64,000 bases of DNA, taken from assembly GCA_017527205.1 (NCBI GenBank), contig JAFXQK010000075.1:49937-113936 (forward strand), given 5' to 3'. The notes below the pieces were generated by a model. It was not told the origin of the DNA. It saw nothing but the letters and a program-made list of their open reading frames with translations, and ran no database searches. The stretch comes from Lachnospiraceae bacterium. GTDB taxonomy: Bacteria > Bacillota > Clostridia > Lachnospirales > Lachnospiraceae. Positions 8,610-17,596 of the stretch are shown here, piece by piece (the stretch's first letter is position 1; each line of letters begins with the position of its first letter). A program made the translations under genes and the position numbers.

Positions 8610-10587
8610 GGAAAAAATGGAGCGCATTAAGGAGCTGGTGCCGATTTTAAATCAGGCGGCCATGACTTATTATGCGGAAGACAGGGAGATCATGAGCAAT
8701 TTTGAGTATGATCGCTTATATGATGAACTGGTTACGCTTGAGCAGGAAACGGGCTTTGTGCTTTCAAACTCGCCTACTGTGAGGGTTGGCTATGAGGCTG
8801 TGGATGCTCTGCCGAAGGAGAGACATGGATCACCCATGCTTTCCCTGGATAAGACGAAGAGCAGGGAAGAGCTTCGGGATTGGCTCGCGGGGCACGAAGG
8901 CGTGCTCAGTTGGAAGCTGGATGGTTTGACCGTGGTGCTGACCTATGAGGGCGGAAAGCTGGCAAAGGCTGTAACCAGAGGGAATGGTGAAGTTGGTGAG
9001 GTCATTACTGCAAACGCGAGAACCTTTATCAATTTGCCGGCAGTTATTCCTTTTCAGGGAACTTTGGTACTGCGAGGAGAGGCCGTCATCAGCTATTCTG
9101 ATTTTGAAAAAATCAATGCCAAGCTTCCGGAAGAGGGAGAAAAATATAAGAACCCCAGAAATCTTTGCAGCGGCTCCGTAAGGCAGCTTGACAGTCGGAT
9201 TACGGCAGAGAGAAACGTCAGATTCCATGCGTTTTCACTGGTGGAAGCCGTGGAGACTGATGGGGCGATGCTCTCATTCCATGACTCCAGAATGGAGGAA
9301 TTCCGATTCTTAAAGGATCAGGGCTTTACGGTCGTAGAGCACTTCCTTGTGACGGAAGCGACCATTTTAGATACCATTGCGACGTTTGAAAAGCGCATAG
9401 AAACCTATGACATTCCTTCAGACGGTTTGGTTTTGTCTTATGAAAACATGGCCTATGGAAGAAGCCTTGGAAGAACGGCAAAGTTTCCGAGACATTCCAT
9501 TGCATTTAAGTGGGCAGACGAGCTGAGGGAGACAACACTTCTGGAGGTTGAATGGAGTCCTAGCCGAACGGGACTCATTAATCCCGTCGCCATTTTTGAG
9601 CCCGTGGAGCTCGAGGGGACGACGGTTAGTCGTGCGTCCGTGCACAATGTCAGCGTAGTGCGCTCCTTAAAGCTCGGCATTGGTGACAGAATCACGGTAT
9701 ATAAGGCAAACATGATTATACCGCAGATTTCAAAGAATCTAACGGAAAGTGATTCCTTAGAGATTCCTGCGACTTGCCCTGTATGCGGTGCTCCGACACA
9801 AATTCGGCAGACGCAGGAAGCAAAGGTTTTGTACTGCACGAATGATAAATGTCCTGCGAAGGAGATTGGAAGCTTTGTTTTGTTTGTCAGCCGTGATGCC
9901 ATGAACGTGGATGGCCTTTCGGAGGCAACGCTGGAAAAGCTTGTCGACAAGGGCTTTGTCAAGGAATTTACGGATTTGTTCCATTTGGACCAATATCGCG
10001 AGGAAATTGCACAGATGGAGGGCTTTGGAGAGAAATCCTGTCAGAAGCTTTTGGACAGCGTTGAAGCGGCCAGAAATACAACTCTGCCGAAAGTCATTTA
10101 TTCCCTCGGCATTCCGAATATCGGATTGTCAAACGCTAAGCTTATCTGTAAGCATTTTGATTATGATTTGGATCAGCTTTTTCAAGCCGGAAGAGAAGAG
10201 GTTAGCGCCATCGATGGTATAGGGGACGTCATTGCGGCATCCTTTACGGATTATGTTGCGGATCCGGAAAATCGGGAGAAGCTTGAGAGGCTGGTAGCTG
10301 AACTCAACATCGAAAAGCCGCAGGAGAGCGGACTGGCACAGAATCTTGCAGGGCTGTCGTTTGTTGTGACGGGAAGCCTTGTTCATTATGGCAGTCGTAA
10401 TGAATTAAAGGATGAAATCGAGGCAAGAGGCGGTAAAGTGACGGGAAGCGTTACAAATAAGACGGAGTGCCTGATCAACAATGACGTAACCTCCAATTCC
10501 ACGAAAAATCAAAAGGCGAAGGAATTGGGAGTAAAGATCCTTTCTGAGGATGAATTTCTGGAAAAGTATTTTCATGAAACGGAATAA
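8548..10587 (+). CDS. ligA: NAD-dependent DNA ligase LigA
   Basis: Seals nicks in DNA using NAD. Domains in order: Ia (YYAEDREIMSNFEYDRLYDE), adenylation domain with catalytic Lys in SWKLDGLTV (residue 123 from this start), OB fold, a four-Cys zinc finger (CPVCG...CTNDKCPAKE), helix-hairpin-helix repeats and a C-terminal BRCT domain. Two starts are possible: ATG 8548 behind AGAAGGA, overlapping rluF by 62 bases, and ATG 8617 behind GTGAGG, seven bases after the rluF stop. The second gives 656 residues and matches where family homology begins. I kept 8548 for its better ribosome binding site. Confidence 0.97.
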   Translation: MSEEKSVAEERRALGGEVSREEKMERIKELVPILNQAAMTYYAEDREIMSNFEYDRLYDELVTLEQETGFVLSNSPTVRVGYEAVDALPKERHGSPMLSLDKTKSREELRDWLAGHEGVLSWKLDGLTVVLTYEGGKLAKAVTRGNGEVGEVITANARTFINLPAVIPFQGTLVLRGEAVISYSDFEKINAKLPEEGEKYKNPRNLCSGSVRQLDSRITAERNVRFHAFSLVEAVETDGAMLSFHDSRMEEFRFLKDQGFTVVEHFLVTEATILDTIATFEKRIETYDIPSDGLVLSYENMAYGRSLGRTAKFPRHSIAFKWADELRETTLLEVEWSPSRTGLINPVAIFEPVELEGTTVSRASVHNVSVVRSLKLGIGDRITVYKANMIIPQISKNLTESDSLEIPATCPVCGAPTQIRQTQEAKVLYCTNDKCPAKEIGSFVLFVSRDAMNVDGLSEATLEKLVDKGFVKEFTDLFHLDQYREEIAQMEGFGEKSCQKLLDSVEAARNTTLPKVIYSLGIPNIGLSNAKLICKHFDYDLDQLFQAGREEVSAIDGIGDVIAASFTDYVADPENREKLERLVAELNIEKPQESGLAQNLAGLSFVVTGSLVHYGSRNELKDEIEARGGKVTGSVTNKTECLINNDVTSNSTKNQKAKELGVKILSEDEFLEKYFHETE

Positions 10588-10655
10588 CGTGCTGCCGTTA
10601 TGGAACGCTGCTTTTCGTGTAATATTCGGATTGTAAAATGACGTCAGAAAAATGA

Positions 10656-10682
10656 TTTAATGAATGAATGCGTTTCATTAAA
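10656..10682. repeat. 9-bp inverted repeat upstream of metAA
   Basis: TTTAATGAA (10656-10664) is exactly complementary to TTCATTAAA (10674-10682) across nine bases. It lies 43 bases before the metAA start. It could be an operator or a short leader hairpin. No SAM riboswitch or T-box is seen in 10588-10724, and no convincing promoter. Confidence 0.4.
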
Positions 10683-10724
10683 TACATTTCATATTTAATA
10701 AAGAAGAAATCGAGGAAACGAAAC

Positions 10725-11639
10725 ATGCCAATTAAGGTACAGAGCGAGCTGCCTGCAAAGGAAATCTTGGAAACGGAGAATATTTTTGTGATGGATGAGA
10801 CAAGATCACTTCATCAGGACATTCGCCCATTAAAGATTTTAATTCTTAATAATATGCCGATTAAACAGGATACGGAATTACAGCTCCTTCGGGCGCTGTC
10901 AAATACGCCGCTTCAGGTTGAGGTGACGCTAATGAATACCGTGACTCACGTATCGCGCAATACGCCGCAGAGTCATCTGAACAAGTTTTATACGACCTTT
11001 GATAAGGTTCGGGAGGAGTATTTTGACGGTCTGATCATCACGGGAGCACCCGTGGAGGACATTGCTTTTGAAGAGGTGGACTATTGGGATGAGACTTGTC
11101 AGATCATGGATTGGGCAGAGGAACACGTGACAAGCACGTTGCATATTTGCTGGGCGGCACAGGCTGGGTTTTATCACTATTACGGAATCAATAAAACAAA
11201 GCTTCCGCAAAAGCTATTTGGCGTATATGAGCACAAGGTGTTAAATCGCAAGATTCCTTTGGTTCGCGGCTTCGATGACATTTTCTTGGCACCACACAGC
11301 AGACATACTGCGACAAGTGCGGAGGCCATCCATGCCTGCAAGGAGCTGACGATTCTTGCGGAGAGCGAGACGGCGGGCGTATTTCTTGCCATGGCAGAAA
11401 ATGGAAAGAAGATTTTTGTGACAGGACATCCTGAATATGACCGCATGACGCTCAGCAATGAGTATTTCCGAGATAAGAATAAGGGCTTGCCGATCCAAGT
11501 GCCATACAATTATTTTCCACAGGACGACCCGACGCAGAGACCGCTTTTGCAGTGGAGATCGCACAGCAACAATCTCTATAGCAATTGGCTGAATTATTAT
11601 GTATATCAAGTGACGCCGTATGAATTAAAAAGCAAGTAA
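10725..11639 (+). CDS. metAA: Homoserine O-acetyltransferase (MetA fold)
   Basis: Acylates homoserine, the first committed step to methionine. The 304-residue protein has the MetA active site: Cys142 in HICWAAQAG, and His235 and Glu237 in TGHPEYD. Residue 111 is Glu (in GAPVED). In Bacillus cereus MetA, Glu111 gives acetyl-CoA specificity, whereas Escherichia coli has Gly there and uses succinyl-CoA. The product is therefore expected to be O-acetylhomoserine. Start ATG 10725 ([10 protein letters not shown]) follows GAGGAAAC; an upstream in-frame extension is rejected. Monocistronic, followed by the cps promoter. Confidence 0.95.
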   Translation: MPIKVQSELPAKEILETENIFVMDETRSLHQDIRPLKILILNNMPIKQDTELQLLRALSNTPLQVEVTLMNTVTHVSRNTPQSHLNKFYTTFDKVREEYFDGLIITGAPVEDIAFEEVDYWDETCQIMDWAEEHVTSTLHICWAAQAGFYHYYGINKTKLPQKLFGVYEHKVLNRKIPLVRGFDDIFLAPHSRHTATSAEAIHACKELTILAESETAGVFLAMAENGKKIFVTGHPEYDRMTLSNEYFRDKNKGLPIQVPYNYFPQDDPTQRPLLQWRSHSNNLYSNWLNYYVYQVTPYELKSK

Positions 11640-11669
11640 AATTCTAACATAATTGTAACAAAAAAGATG

Positions 11670-11698
11670 TTGACGAAAATCATGCCGTAAGATATACT
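11670..11698 (+). promoter_or_regulatory. Promoter of the polysaccharide-control operon
   Basis: TTGACG (11670-11675), 17-base spacer, TATACT (11693-11698). The leader holds a small hairpin (ATCCTG 11709-11714 with CAGGAT 11725-11730) before the first gene at 11755. Confidence 0.75.
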
Positions 11699-11754
11699 AA
11701 TATGCGGTATCCTGTAGCTGATTGCAGGATCATGTCGGTTTCGAGGGGAATAAC

Positions 11755-12468
11755 ATGGGATATATTGACATTCATTGTCATGTATTGCCAGGAATTGACG
11801 ACGGTTCAAAGGACATGGATGAAACCATGGACATGCTGAAGACGGCTGCGGATGAGGGGATTAGCGATATGATCGTTACCCCGCATTATAAGCAGGGACG
11901 CGTTGGAATTTCCAGAAAAGACATTGGAGAGTTGATCGCTGAGGTGGAAAAATATGCCGCCTTAAGCGGAATCAAGATCAAGCTTCATCCGGGAACGGAA
12001 ATCTATTATAATTCATCGTTGGAAGAAAAGCTGGAAAATGGCTGGCTGTCGAAGATGAATGATACGGAGTATGTTCTGGTGGAATTTAGTCCCATGGAGA
12101 CATTTCCTTATATCAGAAATGCCTTGGACGATCTTCTTAGCTTGGGATATCATCCCATCATTGCACACGTGGAGCGCTATGCCTGTATGCTGGGCAATGT
12201 GGAGAACGTCAGGATTGTCAGGGATATGGGATGTCGCATTCAGGTGAATGCAGGAAGCGTTGCTGGCGATTATGGCTTTAAGGTGAAGCATTTTATCAAA
12301 AAAATGCTGAAAGAACAGCTGGTAGATTTTATCGGGACGGACGCACATGACCGAAAAAAGCGTAAGCCGGAAATGGGGAAATGTGTGGAAACCATTCGAA
12401 AACAGTGCGATCAGGACTATGCGGAGGAGCTCCTTTTTGCTAGGGCTAAGCGCGAACTGTTGATCTAA
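11755..12468 (+). CDS. CpsB/YwqE-type protein-tyrosine phosphatase (PHP domain)
   Basis: A metal-dependent tyrosine phosphatase that removes phosphate from the Tyr cluster of the partner BY-kinase and so tunes capsule or exopolysaccharide assembly. The 237-residue PHP protein carries DIHCHVLPGIDDGS at the N terminus, then VTPHY, HPGTEIYY, IIAHVERY and FIGTDAHD, which supply the His/Asp/Glu metal ligands. Start ATG 11755 follows GAGGGGAAT. It is the first gene of a set with the Wzz-type adaptor (12532), the BY-kinase (13350) and a sortase (14047). Confidence 0.92.
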   Translation: MGYIDIHCHVLPGIDDGSKDMDETMDMLKTAADEGISDMIVTPHYKQGRVGISRKDIGELIAEVEKYAALSGIKIKLHPGTEIYYNSSLEEKLENGWLSKMNDTEYVLVEFSPMETFPYIRNALDDLLSLGYHPIIAHVERYACMLGNVENVRIVRDMGCRIQVNAGSVAGDYGFKVKHFIKKMLKEQLVDFIGTDAHDRKKRKPEMGKCVETIRKQCDQDYAEELLFARAKRELLI

Positions 12469-12473
12469 TGGAG

Positions 12474-12503
12474 TGGACAATCAAATAGAAGATAGGTTAT
12501 AAT
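12474..12503 (+). promoter_or_regulatory. Internal promoter before the Wzz-type gene
   Basis: TGGACA (12474-12479), 18-base spacer, TATAAT (12498-12503). It allows the adaptor, kinase and sortase to be expressed apart from the phosphatase. Confidence 0.6.
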
Positions 12504-12531
12504 AAAAAAGTATATAAATGGGAGAAGACTC

Positions 12532-13347
12532 ATGCAAAGCAAAGATGACGTAATTGAGATTGATTTACAAGAATTATTTATGTTATTGTTTCACTGGCTG
12601 TGGTTATTGGTTCTCTGTGGTGCCGTTACTGCTACGATTGGATTTGTGGTATGTAAATTGACCGTGACGCCATGGTATGAGTCTACAACGCGTATTTTCA
12701 TTTTAAATAGAGCGAATGATCAGACGGTTTCTTATTCTGATCTGCAGACGTCCAGTCAGCTGACGAAGAACTACACGCCGCTGATCAAGAGCCGTGACGT
12801 ACTTGAAAAGGTTATCGAGACCTGTGGATTGAATCAAAGCTATGAATCTTTTGCAGGCAAGGTGAAGGTTGCCACTGTTGGAGATACCAACCTGATCGCC
12901 ATTACCGTAACGGATGCGGATCCTGCCATGGCTCAGCTTCTTGCAAAGGAAGTGAGAATTGAGGCTTCTGATCATATTAAGAAGGTTATGGAGGTTCAGG
13001 CTGCAAACCTTGAGACGGAGGCGAACCTTCCGAAGAGTCCATCTGGACCGAGTGCAAGAAAATGGGGCATGATCGGCGGATTGCTTGGCGTATTCGTATG
13101 TGCGGCAATCTTAGTGATTCAATATCTGTTGGATGACTCCATTAAGAGCGCTGAAGACGTAGAAAAGTATTTGGGATTGAGTACCCTTGCCATGATTCCT
13201 ATCGCAGACAAGGATGAGAAGCATAAGAAGAAAAAGGGTAAATCCCATGAACATTTTGATTCAGACATGGTGAAAGCCGTGGATGAAGAAGCGGCAAACA
13301 TGGATTTGGTCGTACAGGATTTAAAGAGCGATAACGGGGAGGAGTAA
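12532..13347 (+). CDS. Wzz/CpsC-type polysaccharide chain-length determinant and kinase adaptor
   Basis: A 271-residue membrane protein of the Wzz family. In Firmicutes the adaptor (CpsC, YwqC, EpsA) sits in the membrane and activates the cytoplasmic BY-kinase encoded next to it. The two membrane segments lie at about residues 18-40 and 177-198, enclosing an extracellular domain; the Pro-rich PKSPSGPSARKW stretch precedes the second, as in the family. The cytoplasmic tail after it is unusually long and charged (Lys-rich, then acidic). Start ATG 12532 follows GGGAGAAG, and its stop abuts the kinase gene by two bases. Confidence 0.88.
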   Translation: MQSKDDVIEIDLQELFMLLFHWLWLLVLCGAVTATIGFVVCKLTVTPWYESTTRIFILNRANDQTVSYSDLQTSSQLTKNYTPLIKSRDVLEKVIETCGLNQSYESFAGKVKVATVGDTNLIAITVTDADPAMAQLLAKEVRIEASDHIKKVMEVQAANLETEANLPKSPSGPSARKWGMIGGLLGVFVCAAILVIQYLLDDSIKSAEDVEKYLGLSTLAMIPIADKDEKHKKKKGKSHEHFDSDMVKAVDEEAANMDLVVQDLKSDNGEE

Positions 13348-13349
13348 TC

Positions 13350-14069
13350 ATGCAGAACATCGAATTAAATCTGGAAGAATTAGATTACAGAACTCGTGAA
13401 GCTTATAAGACGCTTCGTACCAACATTGAGTTTTCCGGGGATGACATTAAAGTTGTTTGCGTTACCAGCGCGACGCCGAATGAAGGAAAGAGTAGTATTT
13501 CCTTTGAATTGGCCATCTCTTATGCACAGATGGGTAAGAAGGTTCTGCTGGTAGACGGAGACCTTCGTAAGTCCGTGATGCGTCAGCGTCATAAAAAGGG
13601 TAAGGTTCGTCTGGGTCTTGCAAACTATTTGGTAGGCAAGGCTAATTTAGAGGATGCACTTTGCTCCACAAACATCAGAAATTTGGATATGATCTTCTCG
13701 GGACCCATTCCGCCTAATCCTAGTGAGCTTTTGGGTAACAATCGTTTCAAGAAGATGATTGCAGAAGCAAGAGATTATTACGATATGGTCATCATTGATA
13801 CACCGCCTCTGGGAAGTGTTATTGATACGGCCGTTGTGTCGAAGGTTTGTGACGGCGCGGTAATCGTCGTATCCTGCGGTGACGTAAGCTATCGCTTTGT
13901 ACGTAAGGTGAAGGAACAGCTTGACGTAACGGGAATTCGCATTCTTGGCGTTGTTCTGAACAAGGTTAATATTTCCGGTAAGGGCTACTATGGCAAATAC
14001 TATGGTAAATACTACGGAAAATATTACGGAAAGTATTACGGGAATTATGGAGATGGATCATCAAACTAA
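13350..14069 (+). CDS. Bacterial tyrosine kinase (BY-kinase, CpsD/YwqD type)
   Basis: Autophosphorylates on a C-terminal Tyr cluster and controls polysaccharide polymerisation and export. The 239-residue protein has Walker A (ATPNEGKSS, residues 41-49), Walker A' (LLVDGDLRK) and Walker B (MVIIDTPPL). The tail from residue 212 is built of GKYY units: four perfect 12-base codon repeats (13992-14039) giving 11 tyrosines. The start follows GGGGAGGAG overlapping the preceding stop. The Tyr repeat also overlaps the start of the following sortase gene in another frame. Its membrane adaptor and phosphatase lie just upstream. Confidence 0.93.
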   Translation: MQNIELNLEELDYRTREAYKTLRTNIEFSGDDIKVVCVTSATPNEGKSSISFELAISYAQMGKKVLLVDGDLRKSVMRQRHKKGKVRLGLANYLVGKANLEDALCSTNIRNLDMIFSGPIPPNPSELLGNNRFKKMIAEARDYYDMVIIDTPPLGSVIDTAVVSKVCDGAVIVVSCGDVSYRFVRKVKEQLDVTGIRILGVVLNKVNISGKGYYGKYYGKYYGKYYGKYYGNYGDGSSN

Positions 14070-15252
14070 TCAGAATAAAGCAGATGAACCGAAGAAAACA
14101 ATTGAGAGGAAGAGACATGGAAGCGTCGGGTTTGCCGTCGCTTCCGTGGCCCTTCTTCTTGTTATTGTGGGACTTGTGATTTTTGTTGGCCTGAAACTGT
14201 CAGAGGGTAAGAACGAGGATAAGAATGCGATGCTGGCCGCGGAAGCTACCTTTGAAGTTGCTGAGAACTCCCCGAAGGAAGTGGCTGATCAGATTGAGGC
14301 ACAACAGGAATCGAAGGAAGAGGAGACCGTAGACTTAGGGATTACGATCATTGCCGTGACTGATCCAACGCCAGAGCCAGAGGATCTTCCGGTGGATGAA
14401 AAAGGGTATGACGGAGAAAGCCTGGCGGCTGACCTAAATCGGGAAGCTGATGGGTCGGGGAGCACTTTAGAAGAAACTTCGGAGTCAACCACGGAAGCTA
14501 CGGAGGAGTCCAAAGAAGAAACGCAAAAATCCAATAAAGAAACGCAAAAATCCAAAGAAGAAACGCAAAAAAACAAAGGAGAAGCGCAAAAGTCAGAAAA
14601 TGACGGAGCAGCGCAGCCTTCGGAGCAGTCAAAGGAAAGCACGGAAAAGGTGGCAATGTCTACCGATCCTGAAACTCGCGTGATAGACTTTAATATGCTT
14701 CAGACAAAGAAGAATGGGCATATCTATGCGTGGGTTAGCGTTCCAGGAACCAATGTGGATTATCCTGTTTTAAGACATCCAACGGATGATGGGTTTTATC
14801 TATATCATAACCTCAATGGTAGTCAGGGATATCCTGGATGTATCTATACGGAGAACTGGAATAGCAAGGATTGGACGGATCCCGTGACGGTACTATATGG
14901 ACATGACATGCGCTCCACGGGTACGATGTTCCATCAGCTTCACAAGTTTGAATCACAAAGCTTTTTTGACAAGCACGAATATTTTTATATTTATACGCCG
15001 GAGAAAACCTTAAAATATCAGATTTTTTCTGCGTATGTCCACAGTAACGAGCACTTACTTGGAAATCACAATTTCAGCGACAAGGATACCTTTGATTCTT
15101 TCTTTGGAACGGTTCTTAGTACAAACGTTGGAAATAGTCACGCTCGTGCAGGCGTGACGGTTACCTCAGACAGTAAGGTTGTGGCGTTGTCCACTTGTAT
15201 CAAAAATAAACCAGAAAATCGCTACATTATCTTTGGTGTGTTGGTGAATTAA
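14047..15252 (+). CDS. srtB: Class B sortase with long low-complexity stalk
   Basis: A membrane transpeptidase that links surface proteins to the wall. One membrane segment at about residues 28-52 is followed by a Glu/Lys/Thr-rich stalk containing four 7-residue KEETQKS-like repeats (14512-14595), then the catalytic domain. The triad is visible: His in LYGHDM, Cys in ALSTC and Arg in ENRYIIFG. ATG 14047 overlaps the kinase by 23 bases; 14053 or an earlier ATG at 13990 are alternatives. The catalytic domain closely resembles that of the second sortase at 29573. Its place in a polysaccharide-control operon is unusual. Confidence 0.9.
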   Translation: MEMDHQTNQNKADEPKKTIERKRHGSVGFAVASVALLLVIVGLVIFVGLKLSEGKNEDKNAMLAAEATFEVAENSPKEVADQIEAQQESKEEETVDLGITIIAVTDPTPEPEDLPVDEKGYDGESLAADLNREADGSGSTLEETSESTTEATEESKEETQKSNKETQKSKEETQKNKGEAQKSENDGAAQPSEQSKESTEKVAMSTDPETRVIDFNMLQTKKNGHIYAWVSVPGTNVDYPVLRHPTDDGFYLYHNLNGSQGYPGCIYTENWNSKDWTDPVTVLYGHDMRSTGTMFHQLHKFESQSFFDKHEYFYIYTPEKTLKYQIFSAYVHSNEHLLGNHNFSDKDTFDSFFGTVLSTNVGNSHARAGVTVTSDSKVVALSTCIKNKPENRYIIFGVLVN

Positions 15253-15263
15253 GGAGAAGAGAC

Positions 15264-16751
15264 ATGGAAGTATTGTATTACAGCACGAGAAGCGAAGCAA
15301 AACCAATTAAGGCATCGGAAGCAATTCTGAAGGGATTATCAGATGATGGTGGATTGTTTGTGCCAGATCACGTTCCGGCATTGGACAAGAGCCTGAAGGA
15401 GCTCGCAGGCATGACCTATCAGGAGGTTGCCTATGAGGTAATGAAGCTGTTCCTGACCGACTTTACGGAGGAGGAACTAAAGAATTGTATTGCCAAGGCA
15501 TATGATTCCAAGTTTGATACGGACGTTATTGCACCGATCGCTCTGGCAGAGAATGCTTATTTCTTAGAGCTGTTTCACGGACCGACTATTGCATTTAAGG
15601 ACATGGCGCTGTCCATTCTGCCGCATCTTCTGATTACTTCTGCCAGAAAGAATCAGATTAAGAATGAGATCGTGATATTGACGGCAACCTCTGGAGATAC
15701 GGGAAAGGCAGCGCTTGCCGGCTTTGCAAATGTTGAGGGAACCAGAATTATTGTATTCTATCCTAAGAATGGCGTCAGCCCCATTCAGGAAAAGCAGATG
15801 GTAACGCAGAAGGGTGCAAATACGTTGGTTGTCGGCATTCATGGTAATTTTGATGATGCGCAGACGGGCGTTAAGAAGATCTTTTCTGACAAGGAGCTTG
15901 CAAAAGAGATGGATCAAAAAGGTTTCCAATTCTCCTCTGCAAATTCCATTAACGTAGGCCGTTTGGTACCTCAGATTTGCTACTATGTCTATTCCTATGC
16001 AAAACTTCTTTCCGAGGGACGGATTGCTGAGGGAGAGAAGATCAACGTTGTCGTTCCAACGGGTAATTTTGGAAACATTTTGGCTGCATTTTATGCAAAG
16101 AACATGGGTCTGCCCATCGGAAAGCTGATTTGTGCATCGAATGAAAACAAAGTGCTCTTTGACTTCTTCCGCACGGGCGTTTATGATCGTAACAGAGAAT
16201 TTATGCTGACCAGCTCACCTTCCATGGACATCCTGATTTCCAGCAATTTAGAGCGTCTGATTTACAGAATTGCAGGAAATGACGCGAAGAAGAATCAAGA
16301 GCTGATGGCGGCATTAAGCGGCCAAGGAAAGTATGTCATCACTGATGAGATGAAGGCAGAACTTTCGGATTTCTATGGTAATTATGCGAGCGAGCAGGAG
16401 ACGGCTGCGATCATCAAGAAGATTTATGAGGATTGTGGTTATGTGATTGATACGCACACGGCCGTTGCGGCAGCCGTTTATGAGAAATATCAGGCAGAGA
16501 CGAAGGATGCGACAAAGACCGTGATTGCATCCACTGCAAGTCCCTTTAAGTTTACGAGAAGCGTCATGAATGCAATCGATGGAAAGTACGATGCCATGAC
16601 GGATTTTGAACTCGTGGATGAGCTTTCGAGGCTTGCCAACGTCAAGGTTCCGAATGCCATTGAAGAGATCCGTACTGCTCCCGTGGTACACGACAAGCAG
16701 TGTGACGTCGATGAAATGAAGAAGGTTGTTTGCGAATTCCTGGGCATCTAA
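15264..16751 (+). CDS. thrC: Threonine synthase
   Basis: PLP enzyme converting phosphohomoserine to threonine. At 495 residues it belongs to the longer bacterial/fungal type. The PLP lysine is Lys112 in GPTIAFKDMA, and TATSGDTGKAALAGF and VPTGNFGNILAA are the phosphate- and cofactor-binding stretches. The start follows AAGGAGAAGAGAC only 11 bases after the sortase stop, so it is probably read from the upstream promoters despite the unrelated function. With ThrH at 6520 it can complete threonine synthesis from homoserine. Confidence 0.97.
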   Translation: MEVLYYSTRSEAKPIKASEAILKGLSDDGGLFVPDHVPALDKSLKELAGMTYQEVAYEVMKLFLTDFTEEELKNCIAKAYDSKFDTDVIAPIALAENAYFLELFHGPTIAFKDMALSILPHLLITSARKNQIKNEIVILTATSGDTGKAALAGFANVEGTRIIVFYPKNGVSPIQEKQMVTQKGANTLVVGIHGNFDDAQTGVKKIFSDKELAKEMDQKGFQFSSANSINVGRLVPQICYYVYSYAKLLSEGRIAEGEKINVVVPTGNFGNILAAFYAKNMGLPIGKLICASNENKVLFDFFRTGVYDRNREFMLTSSPSMDILISSNLERLIYRIAGNDAKKNQELMAALSGQGKYVITDEMKAELSDFYGNYASEQETAAIIKKIYEDCGYVIDTHTAVAAAVYEKYQAETKDATKTVIASTASPFKFTRSVMNAIDGKYDAMTDFELVDELSRLANVKVPNAIEEIRTAPVVHDKQCDVDEMKKVVCEFLGI

Positions 16752-16774
16752 TAGACATATAGGAAAAACTTAGT

Positions 16775-16804
16775 TATGGCTCCCTGATTTGCCGGGGAGC
16801 CATA
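16775..16804 (+). terminator. Strong hairpin after thrC, weak as terminator
   Basis: TATGGCTCCC (16775-16784) and GGGAGCCATA (16795-16804) form a perfect 10-bp stem with a 10-base loop. No T run follows (TTAAGG), so it may stabilise the 3' end or act as an inefficient terminator before deoC. Confidence 0.55.
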
Positions 16805-16841
16805 TTAAGGTAAATGGACATGCAAAAAAGGAGGAAGAAAA

Positions 16842-17507
16842 ATGACGGCAAAGGAAATGCTACAGAAGGTAGATCATACGCAGTTGAAGGCGTTTGCAAC
16901 CTGGAAAGACATTCAAAAATTATGTGAGGAGGCCATTTCCTATCATACTGCAAGCGTATGTATTCCGCCTACATATATTAAGCGCGTGCATGATACCTAT
17001 GGCGATAAAATCAATATATGTACGGTGGTAGGCTTCCCTTTGGGATATAGCGTAACGGCGGCGAAAGTTGCCGAGGTGGAGCAGGCCTTAAAGGAGGGCT
17101 GCAATGAGATCGACATGGTCATCAATGTCAGTGACGTAAAGAATGGAGATTACGACAAGGTAGAGGAGGAAATCCGAACCTTAAAAAAAGCATGTGGTGA
17201 CCATATTCTCAAGGTCATTATCGAGACCTGCTATCTGACGACGGAAGAAAAAATTGCCATGTGCAAGGCGGTTACGGCGGCAGGCGCGGATTATATCAAG
17301 ACGTCCACGGGTTTTGGCACCGGCGGAGCTACACTGGAGGATGTGAAACTGATGAAAGAGAACATTGGGCCAGACGTAAAGATCAAGGCTGCTGGCGGTA
17401 TCTCCACCATTGATGATCTCAAGGCCTTTCTTGACCTTGGCTGCGACCGCATTGGGACCTCCAGAGCCGTCGGCCTTCTAAAAGGTGAAGCCACGGAAGG
17501 ATATTGA
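16842..17507 (+). CDS. deoC: Deoxyribose-phosphate aldolase
   Basis: Cleaves 2-deoxyribose 5-phosphate to glyceraldehyde 3-phosphate and acetaldehyde in deoxynucleoside breakdown. The 221-residue TIM barrel has VDHTQLKAFAT at the start, NEIDMVINVSDVKNG with the catalytic Asp, the Schiff-base Lys in DYIKTSTGFGTGGAT, and the proton-relay Lys in IKAAGGIST. The start follows AAAAAGGAGGAAG. Other deoxynucleoside genes (deoA, deoB, pdp) are not adjacent. Confidence 0.96.
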   Translation: MTAKEMLQKVDHTQLKAFATWKDIQKLCEEAISYHTASVCIPPTYIKRVHDTYGDKINICTVVGFPLGYSVTAAKVAEVEQALKEGCNEIDMVINVSDVKNGDYDKVEEEIRTLKKACGDHILKVIIETCYLTTEEKIAMCKAVTAAGADYIKTSTGFGTGGATLEDVKLMKENIGPDVKIKAAGGISTIDDLKAFLDLGCDRIGTSRAVGLLKGEATEGY

Positions 17508-17596
17508 TAATAACAAATGAATTATAATCATACAAAACAATTCTTCAAAGGGTAGTAGAAGCTGAAAATTTAGTGAACTTTGATAAACGATTTCAG

